A stretch of 6,715 bases of DNA from an uncultured Actinomycetes bacterium. GTDB taxonomy: Bacteria; Actinomycetota; Actinomycetes; Nanopelagicales; Nanopelagicaceae. The stretch's first letter is position 1, and each line of letters starts with the position of its first letter. Both the position numbers and the translations under genes were made by a program. The notes under the pieces were generated by a model that had not been told where the DNA came from, searched no databases, and saw only the letters and a program-made list of their open reading frames with translations. Of the stretch, positions 1-6,680 are shown one piece after another. The stretch covers positions 1 through 6,715 of the forward strand of contig CALMBJ010000180.1 of NCBI GenBank assembly GCA_937860175.1. The letters are read 5' to 3'.

Positions 1-60
1 CAGGGTCGCAAAAAGGGCAAAAACGGCTGCAATAAGGGCGGATCTCTTGAGCAAGGGCAT
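1..60 (-). CDS. Partial N-terminus of a probable exported or membrane protein
   Basis: On the minus strand an ATG at 60..58 opens a frame that runs off the window start after 20 codons. The visible peptide begins MPLLKRSALIAAVF: a short basic n-region (Lys-Arg at residues 5-6) followed by an uninterrupted hydrophobic stretch (Ala, Leu, Ile, Val, Phe). This is the layout of a signal peptide or an N-terminal membrane anchor. The frame is closed upstream by a stop at 96..94, so this ATG is the only ATG start. A purine-rich GAGAGAAG lies directly in front of it, although closer than an ideal Shine-Dalgarno site. The gene lies 84 bases downstream of lexA on the same strand. Its function cannot be told from 20 residues. 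Confidence 0.45.
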   Translation of the reverse strand, partial: MPLLKRSALIAAVFALFATL

Positions 61-109
61 CTTCTCTCGGCTAGTTATCTCTACCGAAAGACTCTAGGGC
101 ACCTTCTTC

Positions 110-137
110 AATTACGCAACATTAGTGTTGCGTAATT
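110..137. other. Strong inverted repeat / stem-loop downstream of lexA
   Basis: Two arms, ATTACGCAAC (111-120) and GTTGCGTAAT (127-136), are perfectly complementary around a 6-base loop. A flanking A110-T137 pair makes an 11-bp stem. It starts 7 bases beyond the lexA stop codon. No T-run follows on either strand, so it is not a textbook intrinsic terminator. It could protect the 3' end of the lexA mRNA, end transcription weakly, or be a palindromic operator for the next minus-strand gene. Confidence 0.6.
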
Positions 138-144
138 CATCACA

Positions 145-825
145 TTAGCGAACTGAGCGAAGGACCGCGGTGACCTTTCCAAGGATCTCGCAGTTGTCAC
201 CATCGATAGGTGCAAAATCATCATTAGCTGGAAGCAGCCAAATATGCCCATTTTTACGGGAGAAGGTCTTAACAGTTGCCTCGCCATCGATCATCGCGGC
301 AACGATTTCACCGTTATTGCAATCCTTTTGAGCGCGAATAACGACGTAATCGCCATCGCAGATAGCTGCGTTAATCATCGATTCACCAACGACCTTGAGC
401 ATAAACAACTCGCCGCTTCCGACAAGGGACTCTGGCAGCGGGAAGGTCTCTTCAACTGATTGTTCAGCGGTGATTGGCCCACCTGCTGCGATTCGGCCAA
501 CGAGCGGGATGTAGCGGGTGGCATCAACTGGGGTTGAGTTCTCCGCGCTCTTCTCATCTGGCATCAAAACCTCTAGTGCGCGACCACGGGTTGGGTCGCG
601 GCGGATAAAGCCCTTCTTTTCGAGGGCTTCTAGCTGGTACTTAACCGAGGCTGGAGAGGTCAGGCCGGCAACGACACCGATCTCACGCATTGAAGGGGGA
701 TAGCCATTGGTTTCAAGGGCATCCTTGATCGCGCCAAGGATCTTGAGCTGACGGGCGGTTAAGCCGTGCTCGCCCGCTGGGCCATCGGGAAGTTCAGTTA
801 CTTGCGCATCTTTTTTCTTAGCCAT
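145..825 (-). CDS. lexA: LexA, SOS-response repressor with self-cleaving protease domain
   Basis: Transcriptional repressor of the SOS regulon; RecA on single-stranded DNA triggers its self-cleavage. The 226-residue product has an N-terminal winged helix-turn-helix at about residues 20-88 (LTARQ..., then PPSMREIG and [16 protein letters not shown]). The S24-type peptidase domain follows, with the Ala114-Gly115 cleavage site in GRIAAGG, nucleophile Ser149 in GESM and general base Lys186 in ATVKTF. All catalytic residues are present. The frame stays open 20 codons further upstream, to an ATG at 885. I reject that start because it would put an SOS operator (857-872) inside the gene; MAKKK at 825 fits actinobacterial LexA. 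No Shine-Dalgarno site precedes this ATG, so the mRNA may be nearly leaderless. The gene is divergent from the LysM protein gene and is probably autoregulated. Confidence 0.96.
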   Translation of the reverse strand: MAKKKDAQVTELPDGPAGEHGLTARQLKILGAIKDALETNGYPPSMREIGVVAGLTSPASVKYQLEALEKKGFIRRDPTRGRALEVLMPDEKSAENSTPVDATRYIPLVGRIAAGGPITAEQSVEETFPLPESLVGSGELFMLKVVGESMINAAICDGDYVVIRAQKDCNNGEIVAAMIDGEATVKTFSRKNGHIWLLPANDDFAPIDGDNCEILGKVTAVLRSVR

Positions 826-856
826 GGGTAAAGGATGACATAGCTTGGGAAAAAAT

Positions 857-872
857 TCAAACACCTGTTCGA
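857..872. promoter_or_regulatory. LexA-binding SOS box, lexA-proximal
   Basis: TCAAAC-ACCT-GTTCGA matches the actinobacterial/Gram-positive SOS box TCGAAC-N4-GTTCGA with one mismatch (A for G in the left half). It lies 32-47 bases upstream of the chosen lexA start, the right place for autorepression. It also argues against the longer lexA reading frame. That it works as an operator is inferred from consensus and position. Confidence 0.85.
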
Positions 873-916
873 AAAAATCTTGCATTTGTCAGTGGTGGGG
901 TGTTTAATTGCCTTAT

Positions 917-932
917 TCGAACAGTTGTTCGA
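917..932. promoter_or_regulatory. LexA-binding SOS box, perfect palindrome
   Basis: TCGAAC-AGTT-GTTCGA is an exact match to the consensus, and the symmetry extends one base each side (T916, A933). It lies about 50 bases upstream of the LysM gene start. It overlaps a weak -35-like TTGTTC (925-930), which has TAAGAC (948-953) 17 bases further on. LexA bound here should block the rightward promoter. Its centre is 60 bp from that of the other box. Confidence 0.9.
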
Positions 933-982
933 ACACCTTCCCCAAGGTAAGACAGCGGTAAAAGTGAAAGCAGGAAATAACG

Positions 983-1384
983 ATGAGCGCACTAACTATC
1001 AACTCATTTGGTAACTCAACAAGTGGAAAAAGCATTGTAAATCAAGGCTTTTTGGGCAGTACAGCAGCCAATCCGTCCGGTCGTCAGACAATTAAGTTGT
1101 CGCGCCGTGGCCGCCTTGCGCGCACCATCGTTGTTCTCTCGCTATCAGTTGTCATGGTTGCAGGGTTTGCAGCCACCTCAGGTGCCAACCAAAAGGCCCC
1201 AGTAGCCAGCACAGCGCCTACATACTCAGTTGTAGTTGTGGCTCCAGGTGAAACCCTGTGGTCTGTGGCAGCGGCTTATGCAGCGGGGGATGTGCAGGGG
1301 CTGGTTAATGAGATCCGCGAGGTCAACAACCTCAAGGGGTATGACCTTCAGGCTGGACAGAAGCTGCGCGTACCCAACCTCTAG
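983..1384 (+). CDS. LysM-domain membrane protein, probable SOS-induced cell-division inhibitor (ChiZ/DivS/YneA-like)
   Basis: A 133-residue protein. Residues 1-46 are polar and end in a basic patch (RRGRLAR, about 41-47). One hydrophobic segment spans about 47-65, followed by an Ala/Thr/Pro-rich linker and a C-terminal LysM domain at about 81-132 (YSVVVVAPGETLWSVA ... LQAGQKLRVPNL). The expected topology is cytoplasmic N-terminus with an external LysM domain binding peptidoglycan. The start has a good Shine-Dalgarno sequence, AGGAA at 972-976. The gene is divergent from lexA behind a perfect SOS box and upstream of nrdR, exactly where mycobacteria carry chiZ (Rv2719c), corynebacteria carry divS, and Bacillus carries yneA beside lexA. 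Those proteins halt division during DNA damage. No separate catalytic domain is visible. The function is inferred mainly from synteny plus domain layout, so no symbol is assigned. Confidence 0.85.
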   Translation: MSALTINSFGNSTSGKSIVNQGFLGSTAANPSGRQTIKLSRRGRLARTIVVLSLSVVMVAGFAATSGANQKAPVASTAPTYSVVVVAPGETLWSVAAAYAAGDVQGLVNEIREVNNLKGYDLQAGQKLRVPNL

Positions 1385-1398
1385 GCGCGACACGCTCT

Positions 1399-1416
1399 AC
1401 TGAGCCAACTCTCAGT
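1399..1416 (+). terminator. Weak stem-loop after the LysM gene
   Basis: ACTGAG (1399-1404) pairs with CTCAGT (1411-1416) around a 6-base loop, 14 bases past the LysM gene stop. Only two T residues follow, so termination would be inefficient and read-through into nrdR is possible. This is a low-confidence call. Confidence 0.25.
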
Positions 1417-1445
1417 TTCAACAGGCAGAGTCTCAAGAAATGCTT

Positions 1446-1500
1446 TATAGTTAACACAAGATGTAGGGGTCAAAGCGGTAAAAACTTCCATTAGTTGTGG
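1446..1500 (+). promoter_or_regulatory. Candidate nrdR-nrdJ promoter with paired NrdR boxes
   Basis: A -10-like TATAGT lies at 1446-1451 with no clear -35. Directly downstream, 1454-1469 (core CAAGATGTAG) matches the NrdR-box consensus acaCwAtATaTwGwgt at about 12 of 16 positions. A weaker copy at 1485-1500 (core CCATTAGTTG) matches about 8 of 16. The two are offset by 31 bases, about three helical turns, which is the usual NrdR pair spacing. Transcription from this -10 would start inside the first box, a repressing position. The rest of the 203-base gap (1385-1587) shows no gene and no recognisable cobalamin riboswitch. Confidence 0.4.
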
Positions 1501-1587
1501 TTTTAGGGTAAGTTTCCCAATCCGCTCTAAAAAGCCCTTTACACCCGAAATGTTAAATATCGAGCATTGATTGGAGGACACGCCGAG

Positions 1588-2121
1588 ATGAATTGCCCAT
1601 TCTGTCGCAATGAAGATTCCCGCGTTGTGGACTCCCGTCCAGTTGAAGATGGCGCAGCAATCCGCCGTCGTCGCGAGTGCCCCCAGTGCGGCCAGCGATT
1701 CTCAACCCAGGAGCTCTCACTCCTCAACATTATTAAGCGCAGCGGGGCAACAGAGCCTTTCAGCCGCGAGAAGGTCTTGGTTGGTGTTCGTAAAGCCTGC
1801 CAGGGACGTCCTGTTAATGAGGATGATTTAGTTTTGCTTGCCCAGCGCGTAGAAGAGTCCCTTCGCCGCACAGGTCAGGCAGAGATCGAGGCTCAAGAGG
1901 TGGGCATGGCAATCCTTGCGCCACTCCGAGAGCTCGATGAGGTGGCCTACTTACGTTATGCCTCTGTGTACCGTAACTTTGCCTCCCTTGAAGATTTCGA
2001 AGGTGAGATCGCTCTTCTCCGCGCTCTACCTTCAAGCAATTCCCCAATTGCTTCAGAAACTCCACGCACCACAAGTAACACAGAACAAAGTAATTCGGCA
2101 CCTCAAAAAATTAAGAACTAA
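1588..2121 (+). CDS. nrdR: NrdR, nucleotide-sensing repressor of ribonucleotide reductase genes
   Basis: A 177-residue regulator that binds ATP/dATP and represses ribonucleotide reductase genes when dATP is high. The N-terminal zinc ribbon uses Cys3/Cys6 (CPFC) and Cys31/Cys34 (CPQC), with the typical basic stretch IRRRRE between them. The ATP-cone domain runs from about 46 to 137 (starting [15 protein letters not shown], ending near [11 protein letters not shown]). After about residue 148 a Ser/Thr/Asn-rich tail extends beyond the core domain; tails of this kind vary within the family. The ATG at 1588 is preferred over an in-frame TTG at 1567 because GGAGGA (1573-1578) sits about 9 bases upstream and the family begins MxCPxC. 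nrdJ follows after 21 bases, so the two are probably co-transcribed, making NrdR the local regulator of its own operon. Confidence 0.96.
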   Translation: MNCPFCRNEDSRVVDSRPVEDGAAIRRRRECPQCGQRFSTQELSLLNIIKRSGATEPFSREKVLVGVRKACQGRPVNEDDLVLLAQRVEESLRRTGQAEIEAQEVGMAILAPLRELDEVAYLRYASVYRNFASLEDFEGEIALLRALPSSNSPIASETPRTTSNTEQSNSAPQKIKN

Positions 2122-2142
2122 CTAGAAGACGGGGAAATAAAT

Positions 2143-4986
2143 ATGTCAGAGACGGTCATCAACCGACCAGCGAAAATCAAGGCCCACAACACTCTTAAGG
2201 GTAAGGGCTTGACGATCGAACGCATCTACACAAATGAAGGTGTGCACCCATACGATGAAGTGAAGTGGGAGCGCCGCGATGTGGTGCAGCAGAACTGGAG
2301 AACGGGTGAGACTGTTTTCGAACAACGTGGTGTTGAGTACCCAGACACATGGTCTGTGAATGCTTCAACAATCGTTACAACAAAGTACTTCCGTGGTGCA
2401 GTTGGTGCCGAAAACCGCGAATGGTCTTTGAAGCAGGTAATCGATCGCGTTGTGTTGACATACACAAAGGCTGGAAAAGAGCACGGCTACTTTGCAACAG
2501 ATAAGGATGCTTTGGTTTTCGAGCACGAGCTAACACACATGCTCTTGCACCAGATCTTTTCATTTAACTCACCAGTGTGGTTCAACGTTGGAACACAAGA
2601 GCCACAGCAGGTTTCAGCATGTTTCATCCTGTCAGTTGATGACACTATGGACAGCATTCTTAACTGGTACCGCGAAGAGGGAATGATCTTCAAGGGTGGA
2701 TCAGGAGCAGGACTTAACTTGTCACGCATCCGTTCATCAAAGGAGCTTCTCAAGTCCGGTGGAACAGCTTCAGGCCCAGTTTCATTTATGCGCGGTGCAG
2801 ATGCATCAGCAGGAACAATCAAATCAGGAGGCGCAACCCGTCGCGCTGCAAAGATGGTTGTTCTTGATGTTTCACACCCAGATATCGAAGAGTTTATTGA
2901 GACCAAGGTTAAGGAAGAGGACAAGATTCGCGCACTACGCGATGCTGGCTTCGACATGGACCTAGGTGGAAAAGACATCATCTCTGTTCAGTACCAGAAC
3001 GCAAACAACTCAGTTCGCGTATCAGATGATTTCATGCGCGCAGTTGAAAAGGGAGAGCAGTTTGGTTTAACAGCTCGCTCAACCGGCGAAGTTATCGAAA
3101 CAGTTGATGCACGCAAGCTATTTACAAAGATGGCAGAAGCTGCATGGGCATGTGCTGATCCAGGAATTCAGTACGACGACACAATCAATGATTGGCACAC
3201 AAACCCAGAGACAGGTCGCATCAATGCGTCAAACCCTTGCTCTGAGTACATGTCACTAGATAACTCATCATGTAACTTGGCTTCACTTAACTTGATGAAG
3301 TTCCTCAAGGCCGATGGTTCATTTGATGCTAAGTCATTTGGTAAGGCAGCAGAGCTGATCATCACAGCGATGGATATCTCAATCTGCTTCGCTGATTTCC
3401 CAACTGAGGCGATCGGTGACACAACAAAGGCTTACCGTCAGCTCGGTATCGGATACGCAAACCTTGGCGCGCTACTTATGGCATCAGGTCTTGCATACGA
3501 TTCCGAAGGTGGACGTGCTCTAGCTGGTGCGATCACATCACTGATGTCAGGTATCACCTACAAGCGTTCAGCAGAGCTTGCTGGAATCGTCGGACCATAT
3601 GCAGGCTTTGCACAAAACGCTAAGCCACATGCACGTGTAATGCGCAAGCATGCATCTGCATCATCGGCTGCAAAGTCAGAGACAACTCTTGACCGCGATG
3701 TATGGACAGAGGCGAACAAGGCGTGGGATGCATGTCTTGCAACAGGAGATAAGAATGGATGGCGCAACGCGCAGATCTCAGTTCTAGCTCCAACAGGAAC
3801 AATCGGTTTGATGATGGATTGCGATACAACTGGTATCGAGCCTGACTTCTCATTGGTTAAGTTCAAGAAGCTTGTCGGTGGCGGATCTATGCAGATCGTT
3901 AACCAGACAGTCCCAGCAGCGCTAACAAAGCTTGGATACGCACAGGAGACAATCGAAGCGATCGTCGAATTCATCGCAGCAAATGGTCACGTTATCGATG
4001 CACCAGGCCTCAAGCTTGAGCACTACGACGTATTTGACTGTGCGCTAGGTGCACGTTCAATCGCTCCAATGGGTCACGTACGCATGATGGCTGCATGCCA
4101 GCCATTCCTTTCAGGTGCGATCTCAAAGACAGTTAACCTCCCAGAGGATGCAACTGTTGAAGAGGTTGAAGATGTGTACTTCCAGGGATGGAAGCTAGGA
4201 CTTAAGGCGCTCGCGGTTTACCGTGACAACTGCAAGGTTGGTCAGCCTTTGTCTGATGGAAAGGCGAAGAAGAAGGATGTAGTTGTTGAAGAAGTTGCAG
4301 CAACTCCAGTTCGTAAGCGTCTTCCAAAGGCACGTCCTGCAACAACAACATCATTCTCAGTTGGTGGCGCAGAGGGTTACATGACCGCTGGTGCATACGC
4401 AGATGGCGCACTTGGTGAAGTGTTCTTGAAGCTAGGCAAGCAGGGTTCAACCCTTGCAGGTGTAATGGATGCCTTCTCAATCGCAGTATCTATCGGACTT
4501 CAGTACGGAGTTCCACTAGAGACATTTGTAGAGAAGTTCACAAACTTGCGCTTCGAGCCAGCAGGTATGACAGATGATCAGGATATTCGCATGGCACAGT
4601 CCATGATGGATTACATCTTCCGTCGCCTTGCACTTGATTACCTACCATTTGAACAACGTTCAGCGATGGGTCTCTACACAGCAGCAGAGCGTGCAGCAGC
4701 GCTAGACAATGGTGGCGAGTACGCACCTGTAGCGGCGGCTGATACCCCAAAAGCACCAGCGGCTCCGGTTGCTGCGGCGGCTCCTGTAGCTGCTCCAAGT
4801 AAGGTCGCAGATGTAAAGATTGAGGCGGCACCAGCTGCACAAACAATCGGTTCATCATCTGATCTACTTGAATCAATGGGAATCAAATCTGATGCACCAC
4901 TATGTATGACATGTGGAGTAAAGATGAGAATGTCAGGAGCATGCTTTGTATGCGAAGGTTGTGGAAACACATCTGGTTGCAGCTAA
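2143..4986 (+). CDS. nrdJ: NrdJ, class II (adenosylcobalamin-dependent) ribonucleotide reductase
   Basis: A 947-residue cytoplasmic enzyme that reduces ribonucleotides to deoxyribonucleotides with a B12-derived radical, with or without oxygen. The active-site motif NPCSEY places Asn364, thiyl Cys366 and Glu368. Cys377 (SSCNLASLNL), 11 residues on, and Cys160 (SACFILSVDD) form the expected redox pair. Other landmarks are FNSPVWFN, GSGAGLNLSRIRS and APTGTIG (549-555). An Ala/Pro-rich linker at about 861-905 leads to a C-terminal cysteine cluster (Cys921, 924, 934, 937, 940, 946), the zinc-ribbon/redox tail of this family. No N-terminal ATP-cone is evident; the start resembles Streptomyces NrdJ in form and length. 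GGGGAA (2131-2136) precedes the ATG. Serine codons are mostly TCA and threonine codons mostly ACA, a stronger bias than in ribD, perhaps reflecting high expression. Confidence 0.97.
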   Translation: MSETVINRPAKIKAHNTLKGKGLTIERIYTNEGVHPYDEVKWERRDVVQQNWRTGETVFEQRGVEYPDTWSVNASTIVTTKYFRGAVGAENREWSLKQVIDRVVLTYTKAGKEHGYFATDKDALVFEHELTHMLLHQIFSFNSPVWFNVGTQEPQQVSACFILSVDDTMDSILNWYREEGMIFKGGSGAGLNLSRIRSSKELLKSGGTASGPVSFMRGADASAGTIKSGGATRRAAKMVVLDVSHPDIEEFIETKVKEEDKIRALRDAGFDMDLGGKDIISVQYQNANNSVRVSDDFMRAVEKGEQFGLTARSTGEVIETVDARKLFTKMAEAAWACADPGIQYDDTINDWHTNPETGRINASNPCSEYMSLDNSSCNLASLNLMKFLKADGSFDAKSFGKAAELIITAMDISICFADFPTEAIGDTTKAYRQLGIGYANLGALLMASGLAYDSEGGRALAGAITSLMSGITYKRSAELAGIVGPYAGFAQNAKPHARVMRKHASASSAAKSETTLDRDVWTEANKAWDACLATGDKNGWRNAQISVLAPTGTIGLMMDCDTTGIEPDFSLVKFKKLVGGGSMQIVNQTVPAALTKLGYAQETIEAIVEFIAANGHVIDAPGLKLEHYDVFDCALGARSIAPMGHVRMMAACQPFLSGAISKTVNLPEDATVEEVEDVYFQGWKLGLKALAVYRDNCKVGQPLSDGKAKKKDVVVEEVAATPVRKRLPKARPATTTSFSVGGAEGYMTAGAYADGALGEVFLKLGKQGSTLAGVMDAFSIAVSIGLQYGVPLETFVEKFTNLRFEPAGMTDDQDIRMAQSMMDYIFRRLALDYLPFEQRSAMGLYTAAERAAALDNGGEYAPVAAADTPKAPAAPVAAAAPVAAPSKVADVKIEAAPAAQTIGSSSDLLESMGIKSDAPLCMTCGVKMRMSGACFVCEGCGNTSGCS

Positions 4987-5017
4987 AAAGTATTAACCCG
5001 GTTTAACCAACCCCGTT

Positions 5018-5055
5018 AAAAACCCCGTCAATCATTGCGATTGGCGGGGTTTTTT
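5018..5055 (+). terminator. Strong intrinsic terminator of nrdR-nrdJ
   Basis: The arms 5021-5033 (AACCCCGTCAATC) and 5039-5051 (GATTGGCGGGGTT) form a 13-bp stem with one G-T pair and a 5-base loop (ATTGC). A T-run follows to 5055, and AAA at 5018-5020 can extend the stem against it. It lies about 30 bases past the nrdJ stop and separates that operon from the riboflavin unit. An extra AACCCCGT copy at 5009-5016 could compete for the same right arm. Confidence 0.92.
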
Positions 5056-5083
5056 ACTGTTCTGCACAGGTCAGATAAGGGGC

Positions 5084-5089
5084 TAGAAT
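5084..5089 (+). promoter_or_regulatory. Candidate -10 element of the riboflavin operon
   Basis: TAGAAT matches five of six -10 consensus bases and lies 7 bases before the 5' strand of the riboswitch P1 helix, so transcription would start about where the aptamer begins. The -35 region is poor (TTCTGC near 5060-5065). Confidence 0.5.
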
Positions 5090-5095
5090 TACGAC

Positions 5096-5221
5096 GTTGT
5101 TTTCGGGGTCGATGTAATTTCGAACCGGCGGTTAAAGTCCGCGACCCGATACCCGCCAGGTATCGGTTGACTCAGTGAAACTCTGAGACCGACGGTTAAA
5201 GTCCGGATGAGAGAAACCAAC
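5096..5221 (+). promoter_or_regulatory. FMN riboswitch aptamer (RFN element)
   Basis: This stretch contains the conserved RFN blocks in order: TTCGGGGTCGATGTAATTTCG, without its last base, from 5102; ACCGGCGGTTAAAGTCCGCG from about 5123; a variable hairpin (GATACC/GGTATC); CAGTGAAACTCTGAG; then CCGACGGTTAAAGTCCGGAT and GAGAAA. The P1 helix closes between GTTGTTTTC (5096-5104) and GAAACCAAC (5213-5221) with a single mismatch. FMN binding to such leaders turns off riboflavin synthesis or transport genes, and here it lies directly upstream of ribD. Confidence 0.96.
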
Positions 5222-5285
5222 AAAGGGTCGGCGCATGCCTACCCTTAATGTGCATTTTCCATTTTTGGAAATTGTTGTGCACCCA

Positions 5286-5314
5286 CCCCGAGAACTCGTA
5301 TCTAGAGTTAGGGG
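5286..5314 (+). promoter_or_regulatory. Ribosome-site-sequestering hairpin of the FMN riboswitch
   Basis: CCCC (5286-5289) can pair with GGGG (5311-5314), the core of the ribD Shine-Dalgarno sequence AGGGG. AACTC (5293-5297) pairs with GAGTT (5305-5309) around loop GTATCTA. The GGGG ends 5 bases before the ribD ATG. No terminator-like hairpin with a T-run occurs between aptamer and gene, so control of translation is more likely than of transcription. Two further hairpins lie between: AAGGGT/ACCCTT (5223-5246) and GTGCATTTTCCA with its complement (5250-5282). The switching partner is not identified. Confidence 0.65.
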
Positions 5315-5319
5315 CTCAC

Positions 5320-6333
5320 ATGGATTACACAGTTGCAATGCAACGTGCCATCGCCCTTGCCGAAAAAGGTTTAGGTAAGACCGCGCCCAATCCAATTGTT
5401 GGCGCTGTGATAGTTGATAGCACCGGAGCGATGATCGCCGAAGGTTTCCATGATCGAAGCAAATCTAGCGATCACGCTGAAGTTGTTGCCATTAAAGCAG
5501 CTGGCAGCAAAGCTAAAGGTTCAACAATGGTTGTAACCCTTGAACCTTGTAATCACACAGGTGTTACCGGTCCATGTGTTCAAGCGATTATTGATGCAGG
5601 TATTACAACAGTTGTCTTTGCGGTAACCGATCCCAATGAAAAAGCAGCTGGGGGATCGGCGGCTCTGCGCGCAGCTGGCATCACAGTTATCGAAGGTGTC
5701 TTAAAGGATGAGGCGGCTTTTTCAAACCGTGCCTGGCTCATGAAGATTCGAAAGAACCGTCCCTTCTTCACCTGGAAGGTTGCAGCAACCCTTGATGGCA
5801 AGGTAGCTGCGGCGGATGGAACATCAAAGTGGATTACCAATGAGGCATCACGGGCAGATGTGCAGCTACTGCGTCGCCAAGCAGATGCAATCTTGGTCGG
5901 CACAAACACCGTTATCGCAGATAACCCACACCTAGTTCCACGTGGAGATTTTCCTGGATACAGAAGTAACCCGATCCGTATTGTTTGCGGTGAGCAAGAG
6001 CTGCCAAAGAACGCTCAAGTTTTTGATGATGCCGCCCAAACGATTCTCGTTAAATCTAAAGATCTTGATCTGCTGGTTGAAAAGCTCAATGAACTCGGCG
6101 TTAACCATGTCTTTGTTGAAGCAGGGCCAACCCTTGGCAGCGCGATGTTGGATGGTTGCCTGCTTGATGAGTTAATCATCTACCAGGCACCTTCCTTACT
6201 CGGCACCGGCAAGCACTTCTTCGCCTTTGATTACCCAACAACCATTACCGATCAGATGCGCATGGATCACCTGGGTACACAGGTTTTTGATGGCGATGTT
6301 AAGTCGGTCTATCGCATCAGGAATGGTCAGTGA
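5320..6333 (+). CDS. ribD: RibD, bifunctional riboflavin biosynthesis deaminase/reductase
   Basis: A 337-residue cytoplasmic enzyme that catalyses two consecutive steps of riboflavin synthesis: deamination of the GTP-derived diaminopyrimidine, then reduction of its ribose side chain. The N-terminal deaminase domain (about 1-145) has [11 protein letters not shown], zinc-site His52 with catalytic Glu54 in HAEV, and Cys77 and Cys86 in [12 protein letters not shown]. The reductase domain (about 147-335) has the [15 protein letters not shown] opening, KWIT (170-173), [13 protein letters not shown] (193-205) and VEAGPTL (from 266). Both halves look intact. The ATG at 5320 is preferred to an upstream in-frame ATG at 5248 because AGGGG (5310-5314) precedes it, the protein family begins here, and the upstream stretch is riboswitch leader. 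The stop overlaps the next gene by one base. Confidence 0.96.
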   Translation: MDYTVAMQRAIALAEKGLGKTAPNPIVGAVIVDSTGAMIAEGFHDRSKSSDHAEVVAIKAAGSKAKGSTMVVTLEPCNHTGVTGPCVQAIIDAGITTVVFAVTDPNEKAAGGSAALRAAGITVIEGVLKDEAAFSNRAWLMKIRKNRPFFTWKVAATLDGKVAAADGTSKWITNEASRADVQLLRRQADAILVGTNTVIADNPHLVPRGDFPGYRSNPIRIVCGEQELPKNAQVFDDAAQTILVKSKDLDLLVEKLNELGVNHVFVEAGPTLGSAMLDGCLLDELIIYQAPSLLGTGKHFFAFDYPTTITDQMRMDHLGTQVFDGDVKSVYRIRNGQ

Positions 6334-6680
6334 TGTTTACAGGACTCGTTGCAGAGCTAGGCCGCATCACCGCTATTGAAAAGAGCGAAAGCTCGGCGGT
6401 CTTTACCGTTTCCGCACCTGCCTTGATTTCACAGATCGCATTAGGTGATTCAGTTGCGGTCAATGGCGTCTGCTTAACCGCTACATCTATTGCAGGCGAT
6501 GCCTTTACCGCAGATGTAATGGTTCAAACCTTGGCGGTTACATCACTGTCACAACTGGCAGTGGGCAGCCCAGTAAACCTGGAGTTAGCAGCGCTGTTAA
6601 ATACCCGCATGGGTGGACATATGGTGCAGGGCCATGTCGATGGTGTGGCAACAGTTATTGGTTTAACGCCGGGTGATAAG
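6333..6680 (+). CDS. ribE: Riboflavin synthase alpha subunit, 3'-truncated by adapter
   Basis: Riboflavin synthase converts two molecules of 6,7-dimethyl-8-ribityllumazine to riboflavin. 116 genuine codons are visible. The protein begins [10 protein letters not shown], the hallmark start, then shows VAVNGVCLTA (41-50), DVMVQTL (61-67) and GGHMVQGHVDG (94-104), which spans the first beta-barrel and the start of the second. Gln65 replaces the Glu usual in the DVMxETL motif. A complete protein would be roughly 200 residues. The ATG overlaps the ribD stop as TGATG, indicating translational coupling under the same FMN riboswitch. Coding sequence ends at 6680. The codons after it (LSLIHISEPTR) are translated Nextera adapter and do not belong to the gene. 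The gene is called ribC or ribE depending on the organism. Confidence 0.95.

Noticed and set aside
826..885. Upstream 20-codon extension of lexA
   Set aside because: It contains the SOS operator at 857-872 and does not resemble LexA; the start at 825 fits the family.
1381..1581. Minus-strand frame of 66 codons filling the gap between the LysM gene and nrdR
   Set aside because: It has a GTG start without a Shine-Dalgarno sequence, no recognisable domain, and lies antisense to the nrdR leader and its ribosome site.
1385..1587. Possible cobalamin riboswitch ahead of the B12-dependent reductase operon
   Set aside because: I looked for a B12-box-like segment and the usual aptamer core and found neither.
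4538..4970. Long minus-strand frames antisense to the 3' part of nrdJ
   Set aside because: They are low-complexity shadows of the coding strand, without ribosome sites or domains.
4993..5006. Imperfect palindrome TTAACCCGGTTTAA just after nrdJ
   Set aside because: Only 12 of 14 positions are symmetric and no T-run follows; the adjacent 5018-5055 hairpin is the convincing terminator.
5248..5319. Upstream 24-codon extension of ribD
   Set aside because: It lies in the riboswitch expression platform, and the ATG at 5320 has the proper AGGGG site and the family N-terminus.
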